In this document: positions 8,713-17,454 of the stretch, in pieces | Position numbering within the stretch: position 1 is the stretch's first letter | How the letters are laid out: every line of letters begins with the position of its first letter | Origin: Hyphomicrobium sp. MC1 | GTDB taxonomy: Bacteria; Pseudomonadota; Alphaproteobacteria; Rhizobiales; Hyphomicrobiaceae | Length of the DNA stretch: 64,000 nt | Reading direction: 5' to 3' | Assembly: GCF_000253295.1 (NCBI RefSeq) | Contig: NC_015717.1 | Location: 496,001-560,000, forward strand | Made by a program: the position numbers and the translations under genes | The notes under the pieces: generated by a model | Databases searched by the model: none | What the model saw: only the letters and a program-made list of their open reading frames with translations | What the model was told of the DNA's origin: nothing

Positions 8713-9381
8713 TCAGCTCAGGTTTGATAGCGCGTCGTGGAGACTTCGGCGTTCCGAAATCGCCTTCTCGCTGTCCGCTCGTTCAAGGCGAGCTATGTGC
8801 AGTCCGCCGATGCCGAGCGTTTCTGCGAGCCACCTCCCGAGCACTATCGCAGCCCGCGGTGACAACTCCCGATAACAGCGCTTCACCTTCCCCGTCGAAT
8901 GTATGTACCGCTCTCCGTAGTTCAGATCCGTCAATCCTCTGACGCGCCGCGCCATCTGCACCCAGAACGCTCGGTCAGAAACAAAGCTTCGCGGGTCAAG
9001 CTCTCGCATCAAAACCATCGCAATGGTCATTTCGACGACTGCTCTGGCCGGAACATCGCCACCCAGCTTCAGGACCTCATAGGCAGCGATCTTCTCGAAG
9101 CGCGAGCAAGGAACACCTCGCTCAAACTTGGAAACGAGTTCCTTTGCATGTTCGACGAGGGCCCTCCAACGGTCATCCAGAGTGACCCATGCGGGACTGT
9201 GTGCGTTCTTTGCTATACGGGCTCTCACAGTGGCAATGTATGGTCCAGTATGGGCCTTGCTGACAGCGCGTTGGTGAACGTGTCCATGGCGTCGCTGATT
9301 GGCTTGGTGCCGACGGCAGTATCCGGCAAAACGCGATGATGTGGGCAAGCCGCAGTTGAGAACTCCGCAAAGTCGGGTCAT
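8713..9381 (-). CDS. unknown protein with N-terminal Cys/His (zinc-binding-like) motif
   Basis: I do not recognise this 222-residue protein. Its first 25 residues hold C5, C10, C22 and H25 (LCGVLNCGL ... GYCRRHQ), a plausible single zinc site, followed by a basic stretch (RRHGHVHQR) typical of DNA- or RNA-binding proteins. The remainder is helical and hydrophilic. It is the first gene of a two-gene leftward unit with the PolA-like gene, with 7 bases between them. A replication or priming accessory role is a reasonable inference from that pairing. The start ATG is at 9381. Confidence 0.5.
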   Translation of the reverse strand: MTRLCGVLNCGLPTSSRFAGYCRRHQANQRRHGHVHQRAVSKAHTGPYIATVRARIAKNAHSPAWVTLDDRWRALVEHAKELVSKFERGVPCSRFEKIAAYEVLKLGGDVPARAVVEMTIAMVLMRELDPRSFVSDRAFWVQMARRVRGLTDLNYGERYIHSTGKVKRCYRELSPRAAIVLGRWLAETLGIGGLHIARLERADSEKAISERRSLHDALSNLS

Positions 9382-9483
9382 CGAACCTCAAGATTTGTAG
9401 CCGTGGGGAGAAAGGCAGAGACGCTTTGAGATTTGAGCGTCTCTGAAGCGGTGCAGGCAGAGCAGTGCTGAACAAGCGCTTGG

Positions 9484-10137
9484 CTATTCCGACGCAAAAT
9501 CGCTTTTGTATGCCGGGATAGGTAAGCGGTGCTCAGTCCTTCTCCGACGATCTTCTTCTTGGCAATGCTGCTCCACGGCTGCGTAAATCGCGTCGTCCAT
9601 TTCGCGCGTTAGGACGCCATCCTCGAAAAGGAGTTCGCCGCTGTACCAAACGGGCGCAGATCGAGTTGTGATCATTTTTCCGTCCGCCGTCTTCTCTACC
9701 GTTCCCTCCGGTAGCCCTTGGACTGACAGCTTCAAAACGCTGCTTTCCCATCCAACGTAAAGGCTGCCCTTGTGCAGGTCGAAATACTCCCAGCTCGGCG
9801 TGAATGAGTACTCGACCTTCATTTTTCTGGTGACGGATTTGCCAACTAGAGAGATCGTGAGATCAAGTTCCAACTCACCTTTGAAGGCGGGGTGATCATT
9901 CGTGTGGAGCATTCGCTCCTTTTTCTTTCCGGTGTAATGCTCGTTCGCGAAGTCCACATTGACGGACTTCACAAGGATCGCGTTCACGTCGAGCCCACAC
10001 TTCTCAGCCAATGCGATTAGCTCATCCTTCTTGAGGGAATTGATTTTAGACAGGCTGCCGACAATGCTTTTAATGTCGGGAAGAGCACGGATCTCTTTGC
10101 GCAGTCGTTCACGAGCTTCTGCGGAGAGCTTGGTCAT
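9484..10137 (-). CDS. unknown island protein, 217 aa
   Basis: No family is recognised. The N-terminal 55 residues are charged helices ending in KKDELIALAEKCGLDVNAI, reminiscent of a SAP/Rho-N-like helix-loop-helix. A beta-rich middle follows (GELELDLTISLVGKSVTRKMKVEYSF in two strands), and the C-terminus is acidic and then basic (QEEDRRRRTEH). No membrane segment or signal peptide is present. The promoter region just upstream carries a TGGACAG repeat array, so the gene seems to be specifically regulated, perhaps by an island-encoded repressor. It is separated by about 100 bases from the Cys/His gene downstream and could be the first gene of that operon. Confidence 0.45.
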   Translation of the reverse strand: MTKLSAEARERLRKEIRALPDIKSIVGSLSKINSLKKDELIALAEKCGLDVNAILVKSVNVDFANEHYTGKKKERMLHTNDHPAFKGELELDLTISLVGKSVTRKMKVEYSFTPSWEYFDLHKGSLYVGWESSVLKLSVQGLPEGTVEKTADGKMITTRSAPVWYSGELLFEDGVLTREMDDAIYAAVEQHCQEEDRRRRTEHRLPIPAYKSDFASE

Positions 10138-10149
10138 TGACGGTCCTCA

Positions 10150-10209
10150 TGTCCAGTTTTGTCCTGGACACATAATTGGACAGTCTTGGACAGATTTCAA
10201 GCCTGTCCA
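10150..10209 (-). promoter_or_regulatory. TGGACAG operator array
   Basis: Six related elements fall in 60 bases. A perfect inverted repeat TGTCCAG-N7-CTGGACA (10150-10170) has GTCCTGGAC across its right arm. TTGGACAG occurs twice with a 10-bp period (10176-10183, 10186-10193). An inverted CTGTCCA lies at 10203-10209, inside the 3' end of the resolvase gene. The array lies immediately upstream of the leftward unknown gene, where a promoter is expected. Helically phased copies suggest cooperative binding of a repressor. Confidence 0.5.
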
Positions 10210-10748
10210 TGTCTCAAGATGCGATAAACACTCGCTCGGCCGATTTTCAGCTGCTTGGCAATTTTTGTGGCCCCGGCGCCTTCTTCGGCAAGTCGCCTAA
10301 CCTCTGCGGTGTCGATGGACGCCTTCCGGCCCTCATACACCCCCTTAGCTTTAGCTTTGGCGATGCCTTCCATCTGCCTTTCACGTCGGAGATTGGTCTC
10401 AAATTCCGCGAATACGCCAAGCATGTCCAAAAAGCATTTTCCCGCCGCCGTGCCCGTATCAATAGGCTGGTCCGTGGCGCGGAGGGCGGCTCCTTTGGCT
10501 TTGATTATCTTGACAATTTCCTGGAGGTCTGCCACGGAGCGAGCCAATCGGTCCACCTTCGTGACCATCAGAACATCGCCGGACCGCAGGAACTGCAGCA
10601 GGGTTTCCAGCTCGGCTCTGCCTTCGCGGGTGGTGCCGCTCATCTTCTCCTCGCGGACAATACCGCACCCCGCACTGACCAGCTTCTCGACCTGGGTTTC
10701 CAGGTCCTGGTCTGTCGTGCTCACTCGCGCGTAGCCATAAATCGCCAT
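10197..10748 (-). CDS. serine recombinase, resolvase/invertase family
   Basis: This 183-residue protein has the length of Tn3-type resolvases and DNA invertases. The catalytic serine is S10 in YGYARVST, with R8 nearby. The conserved VTKVDRLARS and the long E-helix start (FLDMLGVFAEFETNLRRERQ) follow. The C-terminus is a helix-turn-helix (AEEGAGATKIAKQLKIGRAS). It would cut and rejoin DNA at a res or inversion site through a phosphoserine link. The divergent upstream gap holds repeated elements that fit a res site. In this island it may resolve dimers, or be a relic of a transposon. Confidence 0.93.
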   Translation of the reverse strand: MAIYGYARVSTTDQDLETQVEKLVSAGCGIVREEKMSGTTREGRAELETLLQFLRSGDVLMVTKVDRLARSVADLQEIVKIIKAKGAALRATDQPIDTGTAAGKCFLDMLGVFAEFETNLRRERQMEGIAKAKAKGVYEGRKASIDTAEVRRLAEEGAGATKIAKQLKIGRASVYRILRHGQA

Positions 10749-10770
10749 GGTTGAAGCCCATCAAAACGTC

Positions 10771-10883
10771 TCGTTAGGGTCTAGACCATAACCGATGCTG
10801 TCTCATTTGTCCATGAGTTGACCCTAATGATACGCTCTGGGTGTCTCATCGCGATGTCTCGCTCGGGTATACCCTCATGATAC
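10771..10883. promoter_or_regulatory. res-like recombination site upstream of the resolvase
   Basis: ACCCTAATGATAC (10821-10833) and ACCCTCATGATAC (10871-10883) are direct repeats with one mismatch, spaced exactly 50 bp. TCGTTAGGGT (10771-10780) is an inverted partial copy. Serine resolvases act on clusters of such subsites beside their own gene, and this cluster fills the divergent gap before the rightward module. The resolvase therefore probably also controls both flanking promoters. Assignment as res is inference. Confidence 0.45.
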
Positions 10884-11024
10884 CGGCCCCATGGGGGGGT
10901 TAGCAGACGACGACTTCTTTAAACGCCTTCTCAGACGCCCGAGCCAAAACATCGGAACTTTACGGAAAGGGGCGATGAGTGGTACGCAATCCAGGTTCGG
11001 GTATTCTACCCAATCGGGGTCTAC

Positions 11025-11525
11025 ATGAGGACGACACACGGGGCAAAGGCAGCGGGCCTGGCTGGTCTTTCAGAACATCAGCTTCGAGAGTGGACAGTGC
11101 GCCGCGCACTGATCCCACCAGATGTGAAGCCAAGCGGCCGGGGTGACGCCTCAAAGTTTTGCTGGCAGACCATACTCGTCCTGCGCATCGCCGCTACGCT
11201 CCGGGGCGAGCTCCGTCTTGAGCTATCCCACTATGTCGAAATGTTTGCGGCACTTCGGCAAGCGCTGGCTGGTACATCCTTTCTTGAACTCTGGGGAAAG
11301 GTGCTCGTCATCCAAGGGCCGTTAAGATGGAATTTGCTCGATGCCGATGACCGAGCCAGCCAATTGGACGGCATTAGGCTCGCTTTGGACCCTCACCTTA
11401 AAGTTCTAGCTACAGGTTTTGAACTTGCGTCGCCGGGTGGGCGAGGGCAGCTCGAAATGTTTCCTGCGCAGGTGGTGCACTCGCCGATTGGGCCCAGTGT
11501 TTCGCGCGGCAGGAGGAGAGCTTGA
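11025..11525 (+). CDS. MerR-like helix-turn-helix protein, first gene of the methylase module
   Basis: The N-terminal 70 residues of this 166-residue protein look like a MerR-type winged helix: AGLSEHQLREWTVRRALIPP followed by a G-rich wing (SGRGDASKF) and a long helix (WQTILVLRIAATLRGEL). The C-terminal half is unassigned. Its stop overlaps the methyltransferase start (ATGA-like, 4 bases), so the two are coupled. It could be a transcriptional controller of the module (a C-protein role) or a DNA-recognition subunit for the methyltransferase. The ATG at 11025 is the only good start. Confidence 0.65.
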   Translation: MRTTHGAKAAGLAGLSEHQLREWTVRRALIPPDVKPSGRGDASKFCWQTILVLRIAATLRGELRLELSHYVEMFAALRQALAGTSFLELWGKVLVIQGPLRWNLLDADDRASQLDGIRLALDPHLKVLATGFELASPGGRGQLEMFPAQVVHSPIGPSVSRGRRRA

Positions 11526-14500
11526 CGCAACACTTCAATAAAGTGCTCCGCTCAACTGGCTACCTGAACTCGCGGGGAAAGCCAGTAAAGGGATTGGTGC
11601 GGCCGCAAGACAGATTTGCATATCAGCTGCGTCCAATTTTCCAGAACGATCGGCTTGGACTAAACGCAGACGCGGTGTTCACATCCCATCGATCGCCCAC
11701 CGCGATCTTCAAGGACGCCGGAAAGTGCGAGCCAACCTCTGAGGAGGTGGTGGCTTGGCATGAAGCTGCATGGAATGTCGGCGTAGCGCCGTTGCTTTGG
11801 CTTATCACTCCGACGGAAGTGCGTCTCTACAATTGCTACGAGCCCCATCGAGGGGAGGGGCCGGTTGAAAGTGAGCCTCTGGCGAAGTTCGATCATAGGT
11901 CAGAGAGCGAACTGATGCGGCTCGATGAGATATGCGGGCGGCTTGCGACCGAAACGGGAGCGTTTTGGAAGAGCGATATAGGGCAGAGGATAGATAGGCG
12001 TTTCCGCGTTGATCGCGTGCTCCTCGACGAACTCGTGGCCCTAGAGGATTGTCTCACCCGGCTTCCATCTCGCTTACGATCGCCCTTCAATGGCGCGGAC
12101 GAAGCAAGGATCTCGCGCGACTTCGCTCAAAGGTTAATCGGTCGATGCATCTTCACGTGGTATCTCTTCGATCGAGGCTATTTGGGTCCCACTAGTCGGG
12201 GCGCTATTCGCGGTAACCTGGAAGATCAGTTTTCGTCCCGTGAAAGGGCGTTTGAACTATTTGCCTGGCTTCGAGAGACATTCAATGGTGACCTCTTTCC
12301 CATGGATCAGCCAACGGCGGAGAGGTCGCGTCTCAGCGACGCGCACCTGGAATTGATCCGAGACTTTATTCGAGGGACGAGCTTAGTCCCGGGTGCAGGA
12401 GGTCAGAGACGGCTGTTTCGTTTTAAGTTCTCTGCGATCCCCGTGGACCTAGTTAGCTCAATCTACCAGCAGTTTTCACGATCAAGCTCTTCGGCGGCGC
12501 CATCACAAGGATTGCACTACACGCCGGTCGAACTCGTTCATTTGGTCTTAGACCCCGTTTTTGAGGGGCTGCCTCCGAGTGCGAAAGTGATTGATCCCAC
12601 ATGCGGCTCAGGAGCGTTTCTGGTAGAGGCGTTCCGCCGACTAGTTTGGAAGAGCTCGGGAAAGCAACCACCGTCTCGGTCCCAAATTCGGAAGGTCCTC
12701 TATGGCCAGCTATACGGGATAGACATAAATCCAGCAGCTATCGGCGTGGCCGCGTTTAGCTTGTATCTGGCGGCGCTTGAGCTCGACGAAGAGCCAATCA
12801 AGAAACTGAGCGATCTGCGCTTTGAGCGGTTGATAGATCGCACTCTATTTGTTGGCGATGCCCTCTCTCGGCCCCTCCCTGACCCTGTCGAAGACGTAGA
12901 GTTCGACGCAGTCGTCGGAAACCCACCATGGACGTTTGCGAAGGGCTACGTAACGAAGGACGATGTATCGGGTAGTCTCCCTCGGAGAAGTCCTGACCAA
13001 CGCTTCCTAGCGGTGTCGATGCGCCTAGCTGGGGCGAATGGAAAAATCGGCATGGTCCTCAAGGCAACGCCTTTTTTCTCTCGCGATGCGGCTTGGGCTA
13101 AATCGAGGGCGGCATTGCTCGCCAAGCTGGCTCCGGTTGCCTTAGTGAACCTATCGATGTTGAGGAAGGAGGGTCTTTTTCCTGATGCGGTATCTCCTGC
13201 GATCTTACTATTCTCTAGATGCGTATTGATGCCCACGAAAGACCAGATGTTGATTGGCTCCGTAGCGTGGACGCCGGACTTCCATCGGACAGGTGTCTTT
13301 GCGCTGGGACCTGCTGAACTGAAAGGGGCGTCCACAGCCCGCATCTTAAAGCATCCACCGTTGTTGAAAGCGGCTGCTTTCGGGACGCCACGAGACGCTT
13401 GGCTTATCGAGCGATTGGAGAATGAATGTCCTACACTTGAGGACCTGTTGAAGGCCGTTGGGGTAGATGCGGAGCAGGGACGAGGACAGGGCTTCCAGGT
13501 GCAGGGAGGCGACATTAACGTCCCACCCGAGGAGTATTATCAGCTCAAAATAGTCGGAGCGGACGCATTCCAGGCATTTCGTGCCGATGCCCGCCTATTT
13601 GAAAAATTTGAATACGATAACCTGCATCGTCCTCGATCTCTTTCCAAGTTCGTTGGGCCGCTTCTACTGTGTGCCAAGGCGGCATCTACAAATGCGGCGG
13701 AGCGCGGCAGATACACGGCGGCCGTCGTCGAAAAGAGCGTTCTATACTCGAAGATCTTGTACGGAATTTCTTTTGCCGGTCTCGATAGACGATACATGTA
13801 TGCGTTGAGCGCCGTCCTCAACTCAAGCGCCACAGCTTTTCAACTTGCATTCGGAGGGGCAGCATGGGGGCTTGAGCGGCCTACGGTCGAGCCCCACGAG
13901 CTGCTAAACCTCAGAGTGCCGGACCTTTGTAAGGCATCGTCGTCCAAGCTCAATGCTGTTTTGACTGCTGAGAAGGCCGCTGCCGCCGGTGTGAAAGGTG
14001 CGCTCCACAAGATGGATGAAGCAGTCTGTGAACTTTTTGATCTCGACGAAGATGAGCGGTCGCTTCTTCGGGAGAGCGTCTCACGTGCGAAGCATCTGAT
14101 ATTTGAAGGCCATCGCGAGCGGTATGAGCTGGTTTGGCCGCCTAGTGTCGCCGATATTGTTGAATATGCCCGCCTCGTTACGTCTGGGGTAGATCGGTAT
14201 TTGAGAGCCCGCGGTCGACGCCACATGGTCAGCTATGTCAATACGAGTGAGCTCGACCGTGCACGTGTTTTCGGTTGCGGAGCGAGGCTAATAGCGGTCG
14301 GGTTTTCGATGAAACCGGGCGCTCCGACTGATGCGCCGGACTTCCATGTCCAGGACGAACCGTTGTTGTCGCGCATCGAGCATTTGGTTGAGGAGCAACT
14401 TCCTGGTGATGCACCCCCCTACCTCAGCGAGCGACGGCAATTGCGCGTCTACGATGGCGAAAATCTTTTCATTTTGAAGCCTGCCGAGAAAAGGTACTGG

Positions 14501-14584
14501 AGCAGAACCGCGGCATTGAACGACACTGACGCGATTATGGCCGACCATTGGCTTTCGAGATCTGCCGATGCGTTCGCCTCTTGA
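11522..14584 (+). CDS. Eco57I-type N6-adenine DNA methyltransferase
   Basis: This 1020-residue protein has the gamma-type amino-methyltransferase order. LHYTP (331-335) opens the domain, the SAM motif DPTCGSGAFL lies at 358-367, motif II is LYGIDINPAAIG, and the catalytic NPPW is at 467-470. The 330-residue N-terminal region (for example FKDAGKCEP and APLLWLITPTEVRLYN) is of the kind fused to type IIG and BREX/PglX-like enzymes. The C-terminal 500 residues probably recognise the target. No PD-(D/E)XK motif is evident within it, so cutting is more likely supplied by the overlapping downstream gene. The start is TTG or an equivalent at 11522, overlapping the HTH gene. The enzyme should add a methyl group to adenine N6 in a specific site. 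Confidence 0.88.
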   Translation: MTQHFNKVLRSTGYLNSRGKPVKGLVRPQDRFAYQLRPIFQNDRLGLNADAVFTSHRSPTAIFKDAGKCEPTSEEVVAWHEAAWNVGVAPLLWLITPTEVRLYNCYEPHRGEGPVESEPLAKFDHRSESELMRLDEICGRLATETGAFWKSDIGQRIDRRFRVDRVLLDELVALEDCLTRLPSRLRSPFNGADEARISRDFAQRLIGRCIFTWYLFDRGYLGPTSRGAIRGNLEDQFSSRERAFELFAWLRETFNGDLFPMDQPTAERSRLSDAHLELIRDFIRGTSLVPGAGGQRRLFRFKFSAIPVDLVSSIYQQFSRSSSSAAPSQGLHYTPVELVHLVLDPVFEGLPPSAKVIDPTCGSGAFLVEAFRRLVWKSSGKQPPSRSQIRKVLYGQLYGIDINPAAIGVAAFSLYLAALELDEEPIKKLSDLRFERLIDRTLFVGDALSRPLPDPVEDVEFDAVVGNPPWTFAKGYVTKDDVSGSLPRRSPDQRFLAVSMRLAGANGKIGMVLKATPFFSRDAAWAKSRAALLAKLAPVALVNLSMLRKEGLFPDAVSPAILLFSRCVLMPTKDQMLIGSVAWTPDFHRTGVFALGPAELKGASTARILKHPPLLKAAAFGTPRDAWLIERLENECPTLEDLLKAVGVDAEQGRGQGFQVQGGDINVPPEEYYQLKIVGADAFQAFRADARLFEKFEYDNLHRPRSLSKFVGPLLLCAKAASTNAAERGRYTAAVVEKSVLYSKILYGISFAGLDRRYMYALSAVLNSSATAFQLAFGGAAWGLERPTVEPHELLNLRVPDLCKASSSKLNAVLTAEKAAAAGVKGALHKMDEAVCELFDLDEDERSLLRESVSRAKHLIFEGHRERYELVWPPSVADIVEYARLVTSGVDRYLRARGRRHMVSYVNTSELDRARVFGCGARLIAVGFSMKPGAPTDAPDFHVQDEPLLSRIEHLVEEQLPGDAPPYLSERRQLRVYDGENLFILKPAEKRYWSRTAALNDTDAIMADHWLSRSADAFAS

Positions 14585-15209
14585 TGCTCCTCTAGGGGTC
14601 CCGTCGCTTGGCCTAGCGGAGGAGGTCGTTGCAACAGCCAAGCACCTAATCTGCAGGGGCTTTCTTCTTGCTCGCGACGACGTCATCATCTGTGCAGGTG
14701 AAGTGCAGATGACGGTCTGCGTTCGCAAGGCGATGAAGCGAGTTAAGAGAGAAGAAGCAATTCCCGGCTGGGAGATCTATGGAGAGATAGAGCTCGATGA
14801 TGAAACTGAAGGACCGGGATTGGCCGGACGGATCGATTTGTTCCTAAAAACGCTTGAGCAGTTTGGCGACGAGAACAACTATCTCGCAGTCGAATGCAAA
14901 CGTGTCGGCGCTGGGCAGACTACCCTAAATCGCAAATACGTAGACGAAGGAGTTAAGCGCTTCGCCACGGGGCAGTATGCGAACGGTCATTCAGACGCAT
15001 TTATGCTCGGCTACACCATCAGGCTTCCAGTAGAGGAAGCCGTGAAGGTCATTGATGGTCGCCTCGCGGAGGTGTTCGGAGAAGAGGCGAAATTGGCTCC
15101 GGGTGAAACCCATCCAGATGCTCTTCTAACGTTCGATAGCAAGCTGAAGCAAGAGGGCAACCATCTCATCTTGATCCACCACATCTTTGTAGACGCGGAA
15201 AGCCCGTAG
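14568..15209 (+). CDS. PD-(D/E)XK nuclease-like protein, partner of the methyltransferase
   Basis: This 213-residue protein overlaps the methyltransferase by 17 bases. It shows a PD-(D/E)XK-type core: GRIDLFL with D90, then LAVECKRVG with E109-x-K111, preceded by a helix with E45 (GEVQMTV). After the core comes a helix (YVDEGVKRFATGQYANG) and a strand (DAFMLGYTI), as in restriction-endonuclease-like folds. It is the natural candidate for the cutting subunit of the module. The family is not one I can name, and some members of this fold only bind DNA. Catalytic activity is inference. Confidence 0.6.
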   Translation: MRSPLDAPLGVPSLGLAEEVVATAKHLICRGFLLARDDVIICAGEVQMTVCVRKAMKRVKREEAIPGWEIYGEIELDDETEGPGLAGRIDLFLKTLEQFGDENNYLAVECKRVGAGQTTLNRKYVDEGVKRFATGQYANGHSDAFMLGYTIRLPVEEAVKVIDGRLAEVFGEEAKLAPGETHPDALLTFDSKLKQEGNHLILIHHIFVDAESP

Positions 15210-15407
15210 CATTCTGGGCGATCGTGATCTTGGGCGACGTAGAGTGAACTCCCGCTTATCCGCGATTGCGGGTGGAACACGAGGTGGTATCAACCGATCC
15301 CAATCGGCTCTGAAGTCATTGATCTTGCAATTGCTCGTTTAGCGTTCCAGCCTTTCCGGTGGGGACCGCCATTGGCCCATCGCGTGGCGCGTCTAGAGAT
15401 ACTGCCT

Positions 15408-17084
15408 TCATTCCACCTCGTAGCGAGGGACTTTGCTCAGGGCAGTGACCATCGCTGCATAAAGTTCGTCTTTGCCGTATTCGCCTGCGACGCTGACTGC
15501 TGCGTGATCGGCAAAGGCGTTGCGAACCTCCAGGTCAATGCCGCACTTGCGAGCAACGGCTTTGAAGCGGTGTCGCCAGCCGTGGTTGGGCGCTGGGCCA
15601 CTTGGATCAGGCAACACCTCCCGCGCGAATGCGGCGAGCTTGTTCTTGACGCTTTGCAGAGGTCCCAGGATGCCGCGAGGGTCTTTCGTTCGACTTGCTT
15701 TTGCTTCAGGCCGATAGAGGTCTGGTCTGGGCGTCAAGAAAAGGTGTCCGTCCCTCGCTTCTTCCACAAACTCAATAAAGCCTTGGTCAATTAGGTGCGG
15801 ATGAAGCGGCACATGCCACGCGCTCTTGGTCTTGACCGTTCCCGCCTCCGCGGAGATGGCAATGGCCCAATGTCCGTCGAATTTCAAAACGTCTGATTTT
15901 CTGATCTGCGCAACCTCGCCGACGCGAGTTCCGGTGTAGGCCATAAGCCAGGGAACCCAACGCTTGGCTGCAATGAGCTTTTGATGCTCTCGGCGGCTAG
16001 CCTTCTTGGGATAGTCCAAGGCGTGTTTAAGGATTGCTCTCGCTTCCGCATCGTTGAGTGATTTGCGCTTGCGGTTTCCTCCTTCGGCTGTTTTGCGGAC
16101 TTTTCGTTTCACGCGGATTGCAGGATTGGCAGTTAGTTTGTCCTGATCAACGGCCCAGTTGAACACGGAGTTGATCGCGGCGAGATCGACGCCGTTTATA
16201 GTCTTAGCTGAGACCCCTTCCTCCTCAGAACGCATGTCGATGAAGGCACGGAAGTCGTCTCGCTGTAAGCTCGCCGCTGCGGGTTCGGCTCCGTACCGCT
16301 TCACGAGGAAGACTTTGAGTTTGCCGAAGACTGCTGTGTAGGACGCCAAAGTGCTCGGCGTGACGGTCTTCTGGTCGGGATGCTGCCGCCAACTTTCTAA
16401 TAGCTTGGTCGGTGTCAGAGCTTTCGACGACCGATTAGCCCTTGGGGCTTTGCCTCCATCGGGTTTCCACTCTGGGAAGCGCTCAGCCACAGGGTCAGGA
16501 CGGAAATCACCTTCTGCATTTCGTTTGAGCTTCGCAGCAGCGTCGTTGAAAGCGGCGGCCACGTCCCGCAGCAGTGCAGTACGGCTCTCACGATCCGCCA
16601 CGATCCCCAATTTGGAAAGAAGCTGATCGGCGCTTGGGCCAAACCATCGCTCCATTTGCTGTGGTGATGAGGATGCCCGGTCATTGGCCTCGCGAACGAG
16701 CTTCCAAATTTCAGGTTCGCCAGGTTCGTCCTCGAAGCTCTGGGCCAGGTCGCGATAGAGGATGCCCGCGATTGCTACGCGCTCTTTCTGGTCAAGGCGT
16801 CGAGGGCCTTCCCGGTAAGCCGCGATGGTGCGCTCGAAATGCTCCGACGCCCTGCTAAGACGCAGCTTCACGAGAGCCGGGTCCGACGTGCGCAGGGAAA
16901 ACTCAACATGTGTTCCGATCTGCGCGGACACTTCGATGCATTCATCTCCGGCGAGCGCTTTCGGTAGCGAGAACACAATCGTCTCGCCGTGAGCGACGCG
17001 CTGAACGTCAGCGGGTACGCGCTTTCTGAACTGCTTATTGGACGAGCCGGAACGCTTCGCGGGTCGGGTCATAAAAAGCACCAT
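15408..17084 (-). CDS. tyrosine recombinase (island integrase)
   Basis: This 558-residue integrase has the N-terminal region of DUF6538-type alphaproteobacterial integrases (short basic start, RKRVPADVQ), a SAM-like core-binding domain around 215-340, and a complete catalytic set. R387 is in YTGTRVGEV, a lysine at 418 or 420 precedes HVPLH, H501 and R504 are in HGWRHRF, H527 is in FADHAA, and the nucleophile is Y536 in GEYG. It would recombine the tRNA-Leu att copies to insert or excise the element. The gene reads away from the tRNA, starting 87 bases from it, which is the usual layout. A second ATG at 17072 is a possible start. Confidence 0.95.
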   Translation of the reverse strand: MVLFMTRPAKRSGSSNKQFRKRVPADVQRVAHGETIVFSLPKALAGDECIEVSAQIGTHVEFSLRTSDPALVKLRLSRASEHFERTIAAYREGPRRLDQKERVAIAGILYRDLAQSFEDEPGEPEIWKLVREANDRASSSPQQMERWFGPSADQLLSKLGIVADRESRTALLRDVAAAFNDAAAKLKRNAEGDFRPDPVAERFPEWKPDGGKAPRANRSSKALTPTKLLESWRQHPDQKTVTPSTLASYTAVFGKLKVFLVKRYGAEPAAASLQRDDFRAFIDMRSEEEGVSAKTINGVDLAAINSVFNWAVDQDKLTANPAIRVKRKVRKTAEGGNRKRKSLNDAEARAILKHALDYPKKASRREHQKLIAAKRWVPWLMAYTGTRVGEVAQIRKSDVLKFDGHWAIAISAEAGTVKTKSAWHVPLHPHLIDQGFIEFVEEARDGHLFLTPRPDLYRPEAKASRTKDPRGILGPLQSVKNKLAAFAREVLPDPSGPAPNHGWRHRFKAVARKCGIDLEVRNAFADHAAVSVAGEYGKDELYAAMVTALSKVPRYEVE

Positions 17085-17170
17085 GGTGGGGCACCCCTGT
17101 GTGGCAGTCGGGTGTCCGATTATTCAATGATGCTCGATGCTTACGCCGCCTCAAGGGCTTAGCAAAGCCC

Positions 17171-17256
<86 letters not shown>

Positions 17257-17454
17257 TTGCGGGTGTCAGGTAAATTGGTCCGCAGCGGAAGTCAATTGCG
17301 TGACGTATGCATCTTGCAGGCTTTTGGGGCCACATCGCCTGAGCCAGGCCAGATTGCGGGTAAAGTCGTCCTTCGTGTGCTTCACACGGTCGCTCAGGCT
17401 CGCTAGATGTGAGGCTGGCCGGGAGGCCGGCCGACGGCTGCAGCGAGGTTTCGA

